Assembly (NCBI GenBank): GCA_021794095.1 | Contig: JAJYRN010000004.1 | Coordinates: 124,001-188,000, forward strand | Length of the DNA: 64,000 bases | Origin: Acidobacteriota bacterium | Lineage (GTDB): Bacteria > Acidobacteriota > Holophagae > Holophagales > Holophagaceae | Direction of reading: 5' to 3' | Shown: positions 1-8,590 of the stretch, piece by piece | Numbering within the stretch: the first letter of the stretch is position 1 | Layout: each line of letters starts with the position of its first letter | Position numbers and translations under genes: made by a program | The notes under the pieces: model-generated | What the model saw: the letters and a program-made list of their open reading frames with translations, nothing else | Told to the model about the DNA's origin: nothing | Databases searched by the model: none

Positions 1-2
1 CG

Positions 3-602
3 GAGGATCCGACGGCTCAGGCCTGCTTCCTTTTCGCGGAAGCCGGCGCCTCGGCCTATCGGCGGGCCGGGTTCCAGGATCGCCCGACCGGCTCCCTGGC
101 CTTTTCCGCCCGGCCGGGCGATGCGGCGTCGGTCGCGGATGGCCTGATCCATGAAACCGAACTCCCCAGCGCCGCGGCCGCCCTGGCCTGGCCCGGGGGC
201 CCCTTCGCCCTCCACCCGTCACCGGCCCAGCTGGACTGGCACCGGGAGCGCGAATGCATCCTCCTGGGCGTCACGGGCGGGGCGCCTCCCCCCCTGCGGG
301 GCGCCCGGGCGGGCCAGGGACTCGCCCTCTGGGTGGCGGATCCGACCCGCCAGGCTTTGACCTTCCTCTGCTTCCAGGCGCACACCGCCGCTGAAGCTTC
401 CGCCTTGCTGGAAACCGCGCGCCGCACCGCCGCCGCCTGCGGCCTGCCCCGGGTGCTGCTCTGGGATGCCACCGAGGCACCGGCCCCCCTCCGGGCCGAA
501 GGCACGGCGCTGGCCGACGCGCTGCATCCCATGCTCCACCCCCTGACGGGCGCCTTCCAGGCCGCCGACTGGGCCACGGTCACCGGAGCCGCCTGCATCT
601 GA
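3..602 (+). CDS. Partial unknown protein, possibly GNAT acetyltransferase-like
   Basis: An open frame enters from the left edge and ends at TGA 600-602, giving about 199 residues with no start visible. Near its beginning it reads AEAGASAYRRAGFQD, which resembles the late acetyl-CoA-binding segment of GNAT enzymes (a Tyr-x-x-x-Gly-Phe pattern), followed by a long C-terminal region with no recognised motif. GC-rich codon use matches the neighbours, so it is very likely a real gene. The acetyltransferase reading is only a guess from one short motif, and the N-terminal part that would settle it lies outside the window. Confidence 0.5.
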   Translation, partial: EDPTAQACFLFAEAGASAYRRAGFQDRPTGSLAFSARPGDAASVADGLIHETELPSAAAALAWPGGPFALHPSPAQLDWHRERECILLGVTGGAPPPLRGARAGQGLALWVADPTRQALTFLCFQAHTAAEASALLETARRTAAACGLPRVLLWDATEAPAPLRAEGTALADALHPMLHPLTGAFQAADWATVTGAACI

Positions 603-691
603 CCCTGGGACCGGCCTCCCCCGGGCGGTAGCATGGGGGCTTCGCCGCGGTCGCAGGTCGCGCCCGCGCACCGGTCCAGGAGCGTTCATCC

Positions 692-2806
692 ATGCCTACG
701 ATCCGTCCCCGTTCCATTCCCCTGGCCTGGGCGCTCTGCGCCTGCGCCTTCGCCTTTGCAGGCACCCCGCCCGGAGCCTCGTTCATGAAGCCGAGCCCCC
801 TGCCCTTCCATGCGCCCCAGTTCAACCGGATCCACGATGCGGACTTCCTGCCCGCCTTCGAGGCCGGGATGAAGGCCCATGACGCCGAGATCCAGACCAT
901 CGCCAACAACCCCGCCGCGCCGACCTTCGAGAACACGATCGTGGCCCTGGAGCGCTCGGGCGCGGAACTCACCCGCGTGGAGAAGGTCTTCTTCCACCTG
1001 GCCTCGGCCAACACCAACCCGGACCTCCAGAAGATCCAAGCTGAAGTGGCCCCCCAGCTGGCTGCCCACGGCGATGCGATCTCCATGAACGCCAAGCTCT
1101 TCCAGCGCATCAAGGCCATCTACGACCAGCGGGCGCACCTGAAGCTCGGACCGGAAGGCCAGGTTCTGGTGGCGCGCTACTACCAGGATTTCGTCCATGC
1201 CGGCGCCCAGCTGTCCGCAGCGGATCAGACCAAGCTTCGGGCCTTCAACCAGGAGGAATCCAAGCTCACCACCGAATTCCAGAACCGGCTTCTGGCCGGC
1301 ACCAAGGATGGCGCCCTGGTGCTGGATCGCCGGGAGGATCTGAAGGGCCTGTCCACAGGTGAAATCGAAGCCGCTGCCGCCGCGGCCAAGGCGCGCGGAC
1401 TGGAGGGCAAGTTCGTCCTGCCCCTCCAGAACACCACCCAGCAGCCGGCCCTCACCGACCTCGCGGACCGCGCCATCCGCGAACGCCTGTTCAAGGCCTC
1501 GGTGGACCGGTGCAGCCTAGGTAACGCCGACGACACCCGTGCCATCATCCTCGACCTCGCCCGGATCCGCGCCCAGAAGGCCGCCCTCTTCGGCTACAAG
1601 AATTTCGCCGGCTACGCCATGTACGACCAGATGGCGAAGACCCCCGAAGCCGCCGAGAAGCTGATGACCTCCCTGGTGCCCGCGGCCACCGCCAAGGCCC
1701 GCGCCGAGGCCGCGAAGATCCAGGCGCTCATTGACCAGCAGAAGGGCGGCTTCAAGCTCGCCCCCTGGGACTGGAACTTCTACGCCGAGCAGGTCCGCAA
1801 GGCCGAGTACAACCTGGACGATGCCCAGATCAAGCCCTACTTCGAGCTGAACCGGGTGCTTCAGGATGGCGTCTTCTACGCCGCCCACCAGCTCTACGGC
1901 CTCACCTTCAAGGAGCGCCACGACATCCCGGTCTACAACCCCGATGTGCGGGTGTTCGAGGTCTTCGACGCCGACAAGAAGCCCCTGGCCCTTTTCTACG
2001 CCGACTACTTCAAGCGCGACAACAAGGCTGGCGGCGCCTGGATGGACAGCTTCGTGGACCAGTCCGGCCTACTGAAGCTGAAGCCCGTGGTCTACAACGT
2101 CTGCAACTTCACCAAGCCCGCGCCGGGCCAGCCCGCGCTGCTGAGCTTCGACGATGTGACCACCATGTTCCATGAATTCGGCCACGCCTTGCACGGCATG
2201 CTCTCGAACGTGGAGTACCCGCGTCTCGCCGGTACGAACGTCCCCCGCGATTTCGTGGAGTTCCCCTCCCAGTTTAATGAGAACTGGGCCCTCCAGCCCC
2301 AGGTGTTCGCCCACTACGCCCGGAACTACAAGACCGGCGCCCCCATGCCCAAGGCGCTGGTGGAGAAGCTCCGCAAGGCCCGCACCTTCAACCAGGGCTA
2401 CGCCCTCACCGAGTACCTGGCCTCCGGCCTGCTCGACATGGCCTGGCACACCCTGCCCGCCACCGAGCACGTCAAGGATGTGCAGGCCTTCGAGGACCAA
2501 GCCCTCAAGCACTTCCACGTGGACCTGCCCCAGGTGCCGCCCCGCTACCACTCCCCCTACTTCGCCCATATCTGGTCCAACGGCTACTCGGCCGGCTACT
2601 ACGCCTATCTGTGGAGCGAGGTGCTGGATCATGACGCCTACGCCTGGTTCAAGACCCATGGCGGCCTCACCCGCGCCAATGGCGACCGCTTCCGCAAGAT
2701 GATCCTCTCCAAAGGCAGCACCGAGGACATGGCCACGATGTACCGCGCCTTCCGCGGCGCCGATCCCAGCGTCGTGCCCCTCGAGGTCGCCCGCGGGCTG
2801 AAATAA
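692..2806 (+). CDS. dcp: Exported M3-family zinc peptidase (peptidyl-dipeptidase Dcp-like)
   Basis: 704 residues, close to the usual length of Dcp and oligopeptidase A (about 680). The zinc-binding signature HEFGH lies at residues 494-498, inside the M3 form HEFGHALHG, with downstream FNENW and HSPYF stretches typical of the family. The region after the leader (FENTIVALERSG, then LASANTN) is Dcp-like. Residues 1-25 form a hydrophobic signal peptide ending near AFAG, so the enzyme probably degrades short peptides in the periplasm, whereas E. coli Dcp lacks this leader. AGGAG at 678-682 lies 9 nt before the ATG. It appears monocistronic, with a strong hairpin shortly after the stop. Dcp versus oligopeptidase A activity cannot be decided by eye. 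Confidence 0.92.
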   Translation: MPTIRPRSIPLAWALCACAFAFAGTPPGASFMKPSPLPFHAPQFNRIHDADFLPAFEAGMKAHDAEIQTIANNPAAPTFENTIVALERSGAELTRVEKVFFHLASANTNPDLQKIQAEVAPQLAAHGDAISMNAKLFQRIKAIYDQRAHLKLGPEGQVLVARYYQDFVHAGAQLSAADQTKLRAFNQEESKLTTEFQNRLLAGTKDGALVLDRREDLKGLSTGEIEAAAAAAKARGLEGKFVLPLQNTTQQPALTDLADRAIRERLFKASVDRCSLGNADDTRAIILDLARIRAQKAALFGYKNFAGYAMYDQMAKTPEAAEKLMTSLVPAATAKARAEAAKIQALIDQQKGGFKLAPWDWNFYAEQVRKAEYNLDDAQIKPYFELNRVLQDGVFYAAHQLYGLTFKERHDIPVYNPDVRVFEVFDADKKPLALFYADYFKRDNKAGGAWMDSFVDQSGLLKLKPVVYNVCNFTKPAPGQPALLSFDDVTTMFHEFGHALHGMLSNVEYPRLAGTNVPRDFVEFPSQFNENWALQPQVFAHYARNYKTGAPMPKALVEKLRKARTFNQGYALTEYLASGLLDMAWHTLPATEHVKDVQAFEDQALKHFHVDLPQVPPRYHSPYFAHIWSNGYSAGYYAYLWSEVLDHDAYAWFKTHGGLTRANGDRFRKMILSKGSTEDMATMYRAFRGADPSVVPLEVARGLK

Positions 2807-2821
2807 GCATCCCTGAAACCC

Positions 2822-2855
2822 CAAGCCAGGGGCCCACTCACGGACCCCTGGCTTG
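2822..2855 (+). terminator. Perfect 11-bp hairpin after the M3 peptidase
   Basis: CAAGCCAGGGG at 2822-2832 pairs perfectly with 2845-2855 around a 12-nt loop, 15 nt after the peptidase stop. No T-run follows, so it is either a 3'-end stabilising hairpin or an imperfect terminator, backed up by the canonical terminator at 2951. Confidence 0.5.
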
Positions 2856-2950
2856 AATGAAAGCCCGTTCAAGGTGCAGGGCTGTTGACGAGAGCACTGG
2901 CCTCCGTAGCCGAGCCATCAGTCCAAAGCCCCTCCCGCAATTCGGATCAA

Positions 2951-2979
2951 TCAGGTGCTAAAAGCACCTGATTTTTTTT
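2951..2979 (+). terminator. Rho-independent terminator
   Basis: TCAGGTGCT (2951-2959) and AGCACCTGA (2963-2971) form a perfect 9-bp stem with an AAA loop, followed at once by eight T residues (2972-2979). This is a textbook plus-strand intrinsic terminator. It either ends the M3 peptidase transcript or belongs to a small RNA starting in the preceding 100 bp. Confidence 0.85.
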
Positions 2980-3008
2980 GAACCCACAGAAGGGGTCATG
3001 CCCCCCAA

Positions 3009-3026
3009 GTTGACGCGGTTGACGCG
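3009..3026. repeat. Perfect tandem 9-bp repeat (2 copies)
   Basis: GTTGACGCG occurs twice head-to-tail at 3009-3017 and 3018-3026. Each copy contains a TTGAC core resembling a -35 hexamer, so it could be a regulator-binding site or duplicated promoter element. No matching -10 is obvious downstream. Confidence 0.6.
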
Positions 3027-3046
3027 AATCTGGCGGGAACCCCGAC

Positions 3047-3071
3047 AAAAGGGGGCGCCTCCCCCTTTTTT
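3047..3071 (+). terminator. Terminator-like hairpin with A and T tracts
   Basis: AAAAGGGGG (3047-3055) pairs with CCCCCTTTT (3061-3069) around a 5-nt loop, with the T-run continuing to 3071. A-rich and T-rich flanks make it potentially bidirectional. It lies only about 70 bp after another terminator, which suggests a short separate transcript between them or insulation of the downstream ATPase block. Confidence 0.65.
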
Positions 3072-3319
3072 CCCTTCTCCCCAGGCCCTGGCACGGCATT
3101 CTGGAACCTATCGCGAGGTTGTCGCATCTGATTCATGTCTGGCTCCACCACCTTTGGACGAGGAGAGTGGGAGTGGCTTGGACTCCAACCTCATGGGCCC
3201 GTTGTGATGGCTTCGAGATCCGGCGTCCCTGCGGCGGCAGCGTTCCGAGGTGGGTCCGGTGAGGCGCTGGCATAGCACATTCGAAGGCCATCATTTGAAG
3301 AATGCATAAGGGGATTCTG

Positions 3320-5794
3320 ATGGGTGACTTCTCCAACACCGTCGGACCGAAGGGAAATGACTCTGGAAAAGGGGGCACCGGCAGGGCGGATGGGCCCGGG
3401 GCTGAACCAGACCCGCTCACGCCACCCGATGGTCTGGGTGAAGCCGAAGTCAAGCAGCGGCTCGCCCAATTCGGTTTCAACGAGCTTCCCGAGAAGACGC
3501 GCAACCCAGTGGCCGAATTCCTCTCCCATTTCTGGGGGCCCATCCCGTGGATGATCGAGGCCGCGGTGATCCTGTCCGCAGTGCTGCGTCATTGGGCGGA
3601 CTTCTCGATCATCTTCCTGCTGCTCATGGCGAACGCCGTCATCGGTTTCTGGGAGGAATTCCAGGCCGGGAATGCCATCGCCGCGCTCAAGGCCAATCTC
3701 GCGCTCAAGGCCCGAGTCAGGCGCGATGGGCAGTGGCGAGAAGTCCTTTCCCGTGAGCTGGTGCCGGGGGATCTCATCCGGCTTCGCCTGGGGGACATCG
3801 TGCCCGCCGACGCGAGGCTGCTGGAGGGTGATCCGGTCGAGGTGGACCAATCCGCATTGACGGGAGAATCGCTTCCTGTCGCCCGTGGCCCTGGGGAGTC
3901 CGTCTATTCAGGCTCGATCCTGAAGCGAGGTGACATTGATGCGGTGGTCACCGCCACAGGGAAGGCCACCTATTTCGGCAAGACCGCGCAGCTGGTCGAG
4001 TCGGCCCATACCATCAGCCATTTCCAAAAGGCCGTGCTGAAGATCGGGGACTACCTGATCGTGATCGCAGTGGCCCTGGTCATCGTGATCATCGCGGTGG
4101 CCCTGTTCCGGGGTGACAGGTTCGCCACCACGCTCCAGTTTGCGTTGGTACTGACAATCGCAGCCATCCCGGTGGCCATGCCCACGGTGCTTTCGGTCAC
4201 CATGGCCGTCGGCGCGCGGCTCCTCGCCCAGAAGAAGGCCATTGTCAGCCGATTGGTCGCCATCGAGGAACTGGCAGGCATGGATGTGCTCTGCACCGAC
4301 AAGACGGGCACGCTGACCCAGAACAAGCTGGCGCTTGGTATCCCCTTCTGCATGAAGGACATTGCTCCAGGCGATGTGGTCCTTGCCGCGGCGCTGGCCT
4401 CCCACGCTGGATCGGGTGACGCCATTGATCAGGCGATCCTGGCCGGCTTGCAGAGCTCTGAGGTCATCCACGACTTCGAGGTTCTCCATTTCCAGCCCTT
4501 CGATCCCGTCGGCAAGCGCACAGAGACCTCTCTGCGGGGGCCCGATGGCGCGACCTTCAAGGTCAGCAAGGGGGCACCCCAGGTCATTCTCGCGCTGACG
4601 TCCGATCCGAGCGGAATCCAGGCACACGTGGAAAAGGTCATTGAGGACTTTGCATCGAGAGGGTTCCGTTCCCTGGGCGTCGCACGCACGGACGCCCAGG
4701 ATCAGTGGCAATTCCTGGGTGTACTGCCCCTCTCTGATCCACCGAGGGAGGATTCCGCCACCACCATCGCCAGCGCCATGGCGATGGGGGTACGGGTGAA
4801 GATGGTCACGGGTGATCAGGTCGCCATCGCCAAGGAAGTTGCAAAACAGGTTGGCCTGGGAACGAACATTCTGGATGCAGGCCTGTTCGCCGAGACCGCT
4901 CATCACCTCAGCGGGCAGCTGGATGCGGCCATTGAAAGCGCGGACGGCTTCGCCCAAGTCTTCCCCGAACACAAATACCACATTGTCGAGGTCTTCCAGA
5001 AGCACGGGCACATCACGGGCATGACCGGCGATGGTGTCAACGATGCGCCTGCGCTCAAGAAGGCCGATGCGGGCATCGCGGTCTCCGGCGCCACCGACGC
5101 AGCGCGTGCCGCGGCAGACATCGTGCTGCTCACACCGGGGCTCTCCGTCATCATTGATGCCATCAAAGAGAGCCGGAAAATCTTCCAGAGGATGAACAGT
5201 TACGCCATCTACCGTATCGCTGAGACGATCCGGGTGCTGCTGTTCATGACGCTGTCCATCCTGATTTTCAATTTCTATCCGGTGACGGCCGTGATGATCG
5301 TCCTGTTGGCGCTGCTGAATGACGGCGCCATCCTGACCATCGCCTATGACCGTGTGAACTATGCCAACAAGCCAGAGGCCTGGAACATGCCCCACGTGCT
5401 GGGCATCTCATCGGTCCTCGGTCTCGCAGGGGTTGTCGCATCCTTCGGCTTGTTCTATCTGGGTGAACGGGTGTTCCACCTGGACCGCAGCTCCATTCAG
5501 ACCCTGATCTATCTGAAACTTTCCGTGGCGGGACAGCTCACCATTTTCGTCACCCGGACCCGCGGCCACTTCTGGTCCACGCGCCCTGCAACGGTGCTGC
5601 TGGCCGCTGTCGCCGCCAATCAGCTCCTGGCCACCCTCATCGCGGTCTTTGGCCTGGGGCTTATGACTCCGATCGGATGGGGCTGGGCGCTGGCGGTCTG
5701 GGCTTACGCCCTGGCATGGCTCTTCATCAACGATTTCGTGAAGCTGGGAGCCTACCGAATCATGGATAGCAACCAACCTGTACTCGCCCACTGA
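3320..5794 (+). CDS. Plasma-membrane proton-pumping P-type ATPase (P3A)
   Basis: Predicted H+-exporting P-type ATPase using ATP to drive protons across the inner membrane. From ATG 3320 (824 residues) it has the actuator motif TGES (181-184), the phosphorylated Asp in CTDKTGTLT (D327), the nucleotide-domain KGAP motif, and the hinge GMTGDGVNDAPAL, with membrane helices on both sides and a C-terminal helix bundle. The length fits fungal/plant-type H+-ATPases and their bacterial relatives; the autoinhibitory tail is absent. An in-frame ATG at 3302 is possible, but AAGGGGA at 3308-3314 sits correctly only for ATG 3320. It heads a block with a kinase-like protein 15 bp downstream and an antiporter, which suggests pH or ion homeostasis. 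Codon use looks less extreme in GC3 than that of the flanking peptidase gene. Confidence 0.9.
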   Translation: MGDFSNTVGPKGNDSGKGGTGRADGPGAEPDPLTPPDGLGEAEVKQRLAQFGFNELPEKTRNPVAEFLSHFWGPIPWMIEAAVILSAVLRHWADFSIIFLLLMANAVIGFWEEFQAGNAIAALKANLALKARVRRDGQWREVLSRELVPGDLIRLRLGDIVPADARLLEGDPVEVDQSALTGESLPVARGPGESVYSGSILKRGDIDAVVTATGKATYFGKTAQLVESAHTISHFQKAVLKIGDYLIVIAVALVIVIIAVALFRGDRFATTLQFALVLTIAAIPVAMPTVLSVTMAVGARLLAQKKAIVSRLVAIEELAGMDVLCTDKTGTLTQNKLALGIPFCMKDIAPGDVVLAAALASHAGSGDAIDQAILAGLQSSEVIHDFEVLHFQPFDPVGKRTETSLRGPDGATFKVSKGAPQVILALTSDPSGIQAHVEKVIEDFASRGFRSLGVARTDAQDQWQFLGVLPLSDPPREDSATTIASAMAMGVRVKMVTGDQVAIAKEVAKQVGLGTNILDAGLFAETAHHLSGQLDAAIESADGFAQVFPEHKYHIVEVFQKHGHITGMTGDGVNDAPALKKADAGIAVSGATDAARAAADIVLLTPGLSVIIDAIKESRKIFQRMNSYAIYRIAETIRVLLFMTLSILIFNFYPVTAVMIVLLALLNDGAILTIAYDRVNYANKPEAWNMPHVLGISSVLGLAGVVASFGLFYLGERVFHLDRSSIQTLIYLKLSVAGQLTIFVTRTRGHFWSTRPATVLLAAVAANQLLATLIAVFGLGLMTPIGWGWALAVWAYALAWLFINDFVKLGAYRIMDSNQPVLAH

Positions 5795-5809
5795 AACGAA
5801 AGGGACAGC

Positions 5810-6559
5810 ATGCTCAGCGACCGATCTCTTGATGCCTTTTCGGGGAAGACCTTTCTTGACCGATGCCTCACGTACATGTCCACCCAGCTTGAAACGCACA
5901 ACCATCAGGGCGAGGTACTGGTGTCATCGCCCTCCGGCCCCGCCGTCACTATCTCCTATCAAGCAGGATCAGGCGCCCATGAAATCGCCATCCGGCTTGC
6001 GGAGCTTCTGGAAGCCAAGGCCCATCCGGGATCGGCACCATGGACGGTTTTTGATCGCCAACTGGTCGAGAAAGTTCTTGAGGATCATCACATGTCCCAG
6101 GCGCTGGCCAAGTTCATTCCCGAGGATCGCCAATCCTCGCTACGGCAGGCCATGGATACGATGTTCGGCGTGATTCCCTCCGCCTGGGATATGGTCCCTA
6201 AAATCGCCGAGACAGTGTTGAAATTGGCGGATGCCGGGCATGTCGTCCTGGTCGGGCGTGGCGCGAACTTCATCACCGCCTCAAGGCCGAACGTGTTCCA
6301 TGTCCGACTGATGGGATCGCTACCGAGGAGAATCCAGAGGATCCAGGACCGCGAGCAGCTCACGATCGAGATGGCCACAAGGTCGGTCACCGAAGAGGAC
6401 CGGGCGCGAGGGCGCTATGTGAAGGCCCACTTCGGAGAGGGCATCGAGGATGAACTCCTCTACCACATCGTCATCAACACGGATCGCGTTCCGCTCCCCG
6501 ATGCAGCGGGGCTGATCTCCGACGGGGCACGAAGGTGTTTCCCTGGCCTCTTCCCCTGA
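5810..6559 (+). CDS. Cytidylate kinase-like family protein
   Basis: 249 residues. After about 45 extra N-terminal residues comes a P-loop-like beginning (ISYQAGSGAHEIAIRLAELL), then FDRQLVEKVL, matching the cytidylate-kinase-like family (Pfam Cytidylate_kinase2), followed by LVGRGAN and an arginine-rich lid-like region. The Gly-rich loop lacks the usual GK[ST], as in many members of this family, so nucleotide kinase activity is uncertain. ATG 5810 follows AAAGGGA (5799-5805); a second in-frame ATG at 5876 would remove a weakly conserved N terminus. It is only 15 bp after the ATPase and almost certainly cotranscribed. A regulatory or energy-sensing role for the pump is inference from position only. 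Confidence 0.75.
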   Translation: MLSDRSLDAFSGKTFLDRCLTYMSTQLETHNHQGEVLVSSPSGPAVTISYQAGSGAHEIAIRLAELLEAKAHPGSAPWTVFDRQLVEKVLEDHHMSQALAKFIPEDRQSSLRQAMDTMFGVIPSAWDMVPKIAETVLKLADAGHVVLVGRGANFITASRPNVFHVRLMGSLPRRIQRIQDREQLTIEMATRSVTEEDRARGRYVKAHFGEGIEDELLYHIVINTDRVPLPDAAGLISDGARRCFPGLFP

Positions 6560-6688
6560 ATCAGTCCGTGGTCATCGAGGAAAGGAGATGCTGACTACCA
6601 CTCCAATTGGTTCAATCCCGATACCAATGCGTGCGGAACCGAAGCGGGTCGTTCACACTGATGGCGGAAACCACCTGCTGAGATCCCC

Positions 6689-7918
6689 ATGGTCAACGGC
6701 CACCTCTCCACCCCGCTGCTCGTCGCAGGATGCGGCCTCTTGTTCTTCATCGGCCATGCCTTTGAACAAGTGTTCCGCCGGTTCCGCATCCCGGATGTGC
6801 TCCTCCTGATTCTTCTGGGCCTGCTGCTCGGTCCCGTTTTCGGCTGGCTACGGCCGTCGGGCAACTCGCCCATCGAGCACCTGTTCGGACACATCGCCCT
6901 GATCATCATCCTCTTCCACGGAGGCCTTGACCTCAGCCTGCGTGATCTTCGGGCGCATGCCTTTTCCGCAGGCCGGCTGTCGCTTGGATTGCTGGGCGCC
7001 TCGACCCTCCTGATCGCCCTGCTTGCGCACCTCGGATTCGGGCGCCCCTGGCCTGCCTCCTGGCTGCTTGGGCTGGTCCTCTCTCCTGTGGCGGCGACGG
7101 TGGCGGTGCCCTTGCTGGAACACCTGCCCTTCTCCAGGCAAATGCGAAGCATCATCACCCTGGAATCGGCGATCGGCGATGTGACGGCCATCGTGGCGGT
7201 GCTGAGCCTCACCCAGGCCTTGACCCAACACGATGCCGGCCTGGGTCTATCCTTGGGCCGCTTCGTCGCGGCGATTGGAGGCGCGGCCATTCTGGGCGCA
7301 TCCGCCGGACTGCTTGGGGCCTTCATCCTTCGCAGGCTCCAGGCCTTCGCCAAGATGGGTTTTGCGTCGGAGGCCATGCTTTTGGTGGTGGCGGGCTTCA
7401 CAGAGTGGATGGGCTTCAGCGGGGCCATCGCGGCGCTGGCCTTTGGAATCGTCTTCCGGAACCTGGATGAGATTTCGCCCCGCCTGCTGCCTGCGCGTTT
7501 CCAGACGCCCGAGGGCCTTTCCCAGAATGAATCGGCCCTGCTCCACGAGGCCGTATTTATCTTGAAAGTGACCTTCTTCTGCTACCTGGGCACACTGCTC
7601 GGTATCCGGAATCCCCGAGTCCTTTGGGCCGGGGCTTTGGTGGCGATTCTGCTCCTGATTCTGAGGACGGTCTGGTTCCGGTGGGTCGCCCGTGGGAGCG
7701 GAAACGAGCGTGATCAATGGATGGCAGGTGTGCTCTGCGGCCGGGGCCTCAGCAGCGCCATTCTTGCTTCAATACCGCTGGAATTGGGAATCCCTGGTGG
7801 AGACTGGATCCGGGATGTGGCCTATGTCGTCATCCTCGCATCCAACATCCTGACGGGTCTCGGCGTGGTCGGGGTGATGCGCCGGTATCCACGCACAGAG
7901 CCCGAGGGGGCCGCCTGA
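6689..7918 (+). CDS. Cation/proton antiporter (CPA1, NhaP-like)
   Basis: 409 residues, almost entirely hydrophobic with about 12 predicted membrane helices. The N-terminal pattern (FRRFRIPDVLLLILLGLLLG), the middle GGLDLSL and SAIGDVTAIV stretches and the late GRGLSSAIL segment match Na+(K+)/H+ antiporters of the NhaP/CPA1 type. The Asp in GDVTA is in the region carrying the ion-binding acidic residues. It lies 129 bp after the kinase-like gene, probably in one transcription unit with the proton ATPase. The pump builds a proton gradient that the antiporter could use to expel Na+ or K+. The ribosome site before ATG 6689 is weak. Ion specificity cannot be read from sequence. Confidence 0.85.
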   Translation: MVNGHLSTPLLVAGCGLLFFIGHAFEQVFRRFRIPDVLLLILLGLLLGPVFGWLRPSGNSPIEHLFGHIALIIILFHGGLDLSLRDLRAHAFSAGRLSLGLLGASTLLIALLAHLGFGRPWPASWLLGLVLSPVAATVAVPLLEHLPFSRQMRSIITLESAIGDVTAIVAVLSLTQALTQHDAGLGLSLGRFVAAIGGAAILGASAGLLGAFILRRLQAFAKMGFASEAMLLVVAGFTEWMGFSGAIAALAFGIVFRNLDEISPRLLPARFQTPEGLSQNESALLHEAVFILKVTFFCYLGTLLGIRNPRVLWAGALVAILLLILRTVWFRWVARGSGNERDQWMAGVLCGRGLSSAILASIPLELGIPGGDWIRDVAYVVILASNILTGLGVVGVMRRYPRTEPEGAA

Positions 7919-8062
7919 TGGTGAATGGAGGCCTCCGTTTGGTTCAGGAGGTCGGTGGCGGGAAGGCGGCTTGCCAGGTGAATCCAGCGGCCTGAGGCGG
8001 AAGGAGGGCTCAGGTGCAGCCTCCCTTCGGCCAGGCAGGAAGGTTGCCTAGAGGGTCCAACC

Positions 8063-8099
8063 TTGACTCAAAATTAATTTCGATACAAACTATTTGTAT
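8063..8099 (+). promoter_or_regulatory. MarR promoter with inverted-repeat operator over the start
   Basis: TTGACT (8063-8068) is a good -35 hexamer. ATACAAA (8083-8089) and TTTGTAT (8093-8099) form a perfect 7-bp inverted repeat with a 3-bp centre, spanning the -10 zone and touching the ATG at 8098. This is the expected layout for an autoregulating MarR protein. The -10 is poor (TACAAA at 15-bp spacing, or AACTAT at 19). The start lies 35 bp from the -35, so a leaderless mRNA is plausible. Confidence 0.6.
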
Positions 8100-8589
8100 G
8101 CAAATCAACGAGACCCAGTCTCAGGAAAAACACCGCCACGCGGAGGAGGTGATGCAGAGCCTCCGGCGGGTGGTCAAAGCCCTGCATGAATACTCCACCT
8201 CCGTGGAAAAGCAGTTCGGCCTGACGGGTCCCCAGCTCTGGGCCCTGTGGGAGTTGAACCGGGCCGGTCATTTATCCCTGAAGGCCCTCTCAGCCCGGAT
8301 GCACTTGGATCCCAGCACCGTCACCGGGGTGGTGGACCGCCTCCAGAAACGCCGCCTCCTGGTGCGGGCCACGGATCCCAAGGATCGTCGCCGGGTGGTG
8401 CTTTCCCTCACCGCCGAGGGGATCCACCTGCTCAAGGAGGCGCCCCACCCGGCCCAGGGTCAGCTCCTCTACGCCCTGCACGGAATGGACCTGGAAGAGG
8501 TGGAGCAGCTGAACCAGACGCTCAAGCACCTGGCTTCCGTCATGGAGGTCGGCTCCGCCGAGGCCCGTTTCTTCTTCGCGGAGGGCTAG
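8098..8589 (+). CDS. MarR-family transcriptional regulator
   Basis: 163 residues from ATG 8098. The winged-helix core is clear: TGPQLWALWEL, then a recognition helix LDPSTVTGVVDRL, followed by the wing with DPKDRRRVVLSLT, the hallmark of MarR proteins. An alternative ATG at 8152 has a strong GGAGGAGG just upstream and would give 145 residues. The operator location and the similar start of the second MarR gene (35746) favour 8098, but both starts may be used. The stop is 1 bp before the HAD phosphatase start, so it likely controls itself and the osmolyte genes behind it. The ligand is unknown. Confidence 0.88.
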   Translation: MQINETQSQEKHRHAEEVMQSLRRVVKALHEYSTSVEKQFGLTGPQLWALWELNRAGHLSLKALSARMHLDPSTVTGVVDRLQKRRLLVRATDPKDRRRVVLSLTAEGIHLLKEAPHPAQGQLLYALHGMDLEEVEQLNQTLKHLASVMEVGSAEARFFFAEG

Positions 8590-8590
8590 G

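Larger units (their letters stand above)
2856..3301. other. Noncoding stretch with terminators and a tandem repeat
   Basis: No convincing gene lies between the peptidase hairpin and the ATPase. It holds a short sequence resembling a tRNA D-arm/anticodon arm (2884-2912), a canonical terminator (2951-2979), a perfect tandem 9-bp repeat (3009-3026) and a second terminator-like hairpin (3047-3071). From 3072 to the ATPase start I see no clear promoter. An open frame at 2998-3207 has no recognisable protein features. Confidence 0.6.

Noticed and set aside
2884-2960. A second tRNA gene suggested by its anticodon-arm-like sequence
   Set aside because: No acceptor stem, no T-arm and a mismatched D-stem; at most a decayed fragment.
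2998-3207. A 69-codon frame upstream of the ATPase
   Set aside because: Crosses a terminator hairpin and the tandem repeat; no recognisable protein features.
6588-6809. Short frame with AAGGAG directly before its ATG
   Set aside because: The SD touches the start codon, the product is low complexity, and most of it overlaps the antiporter gene in another frame.
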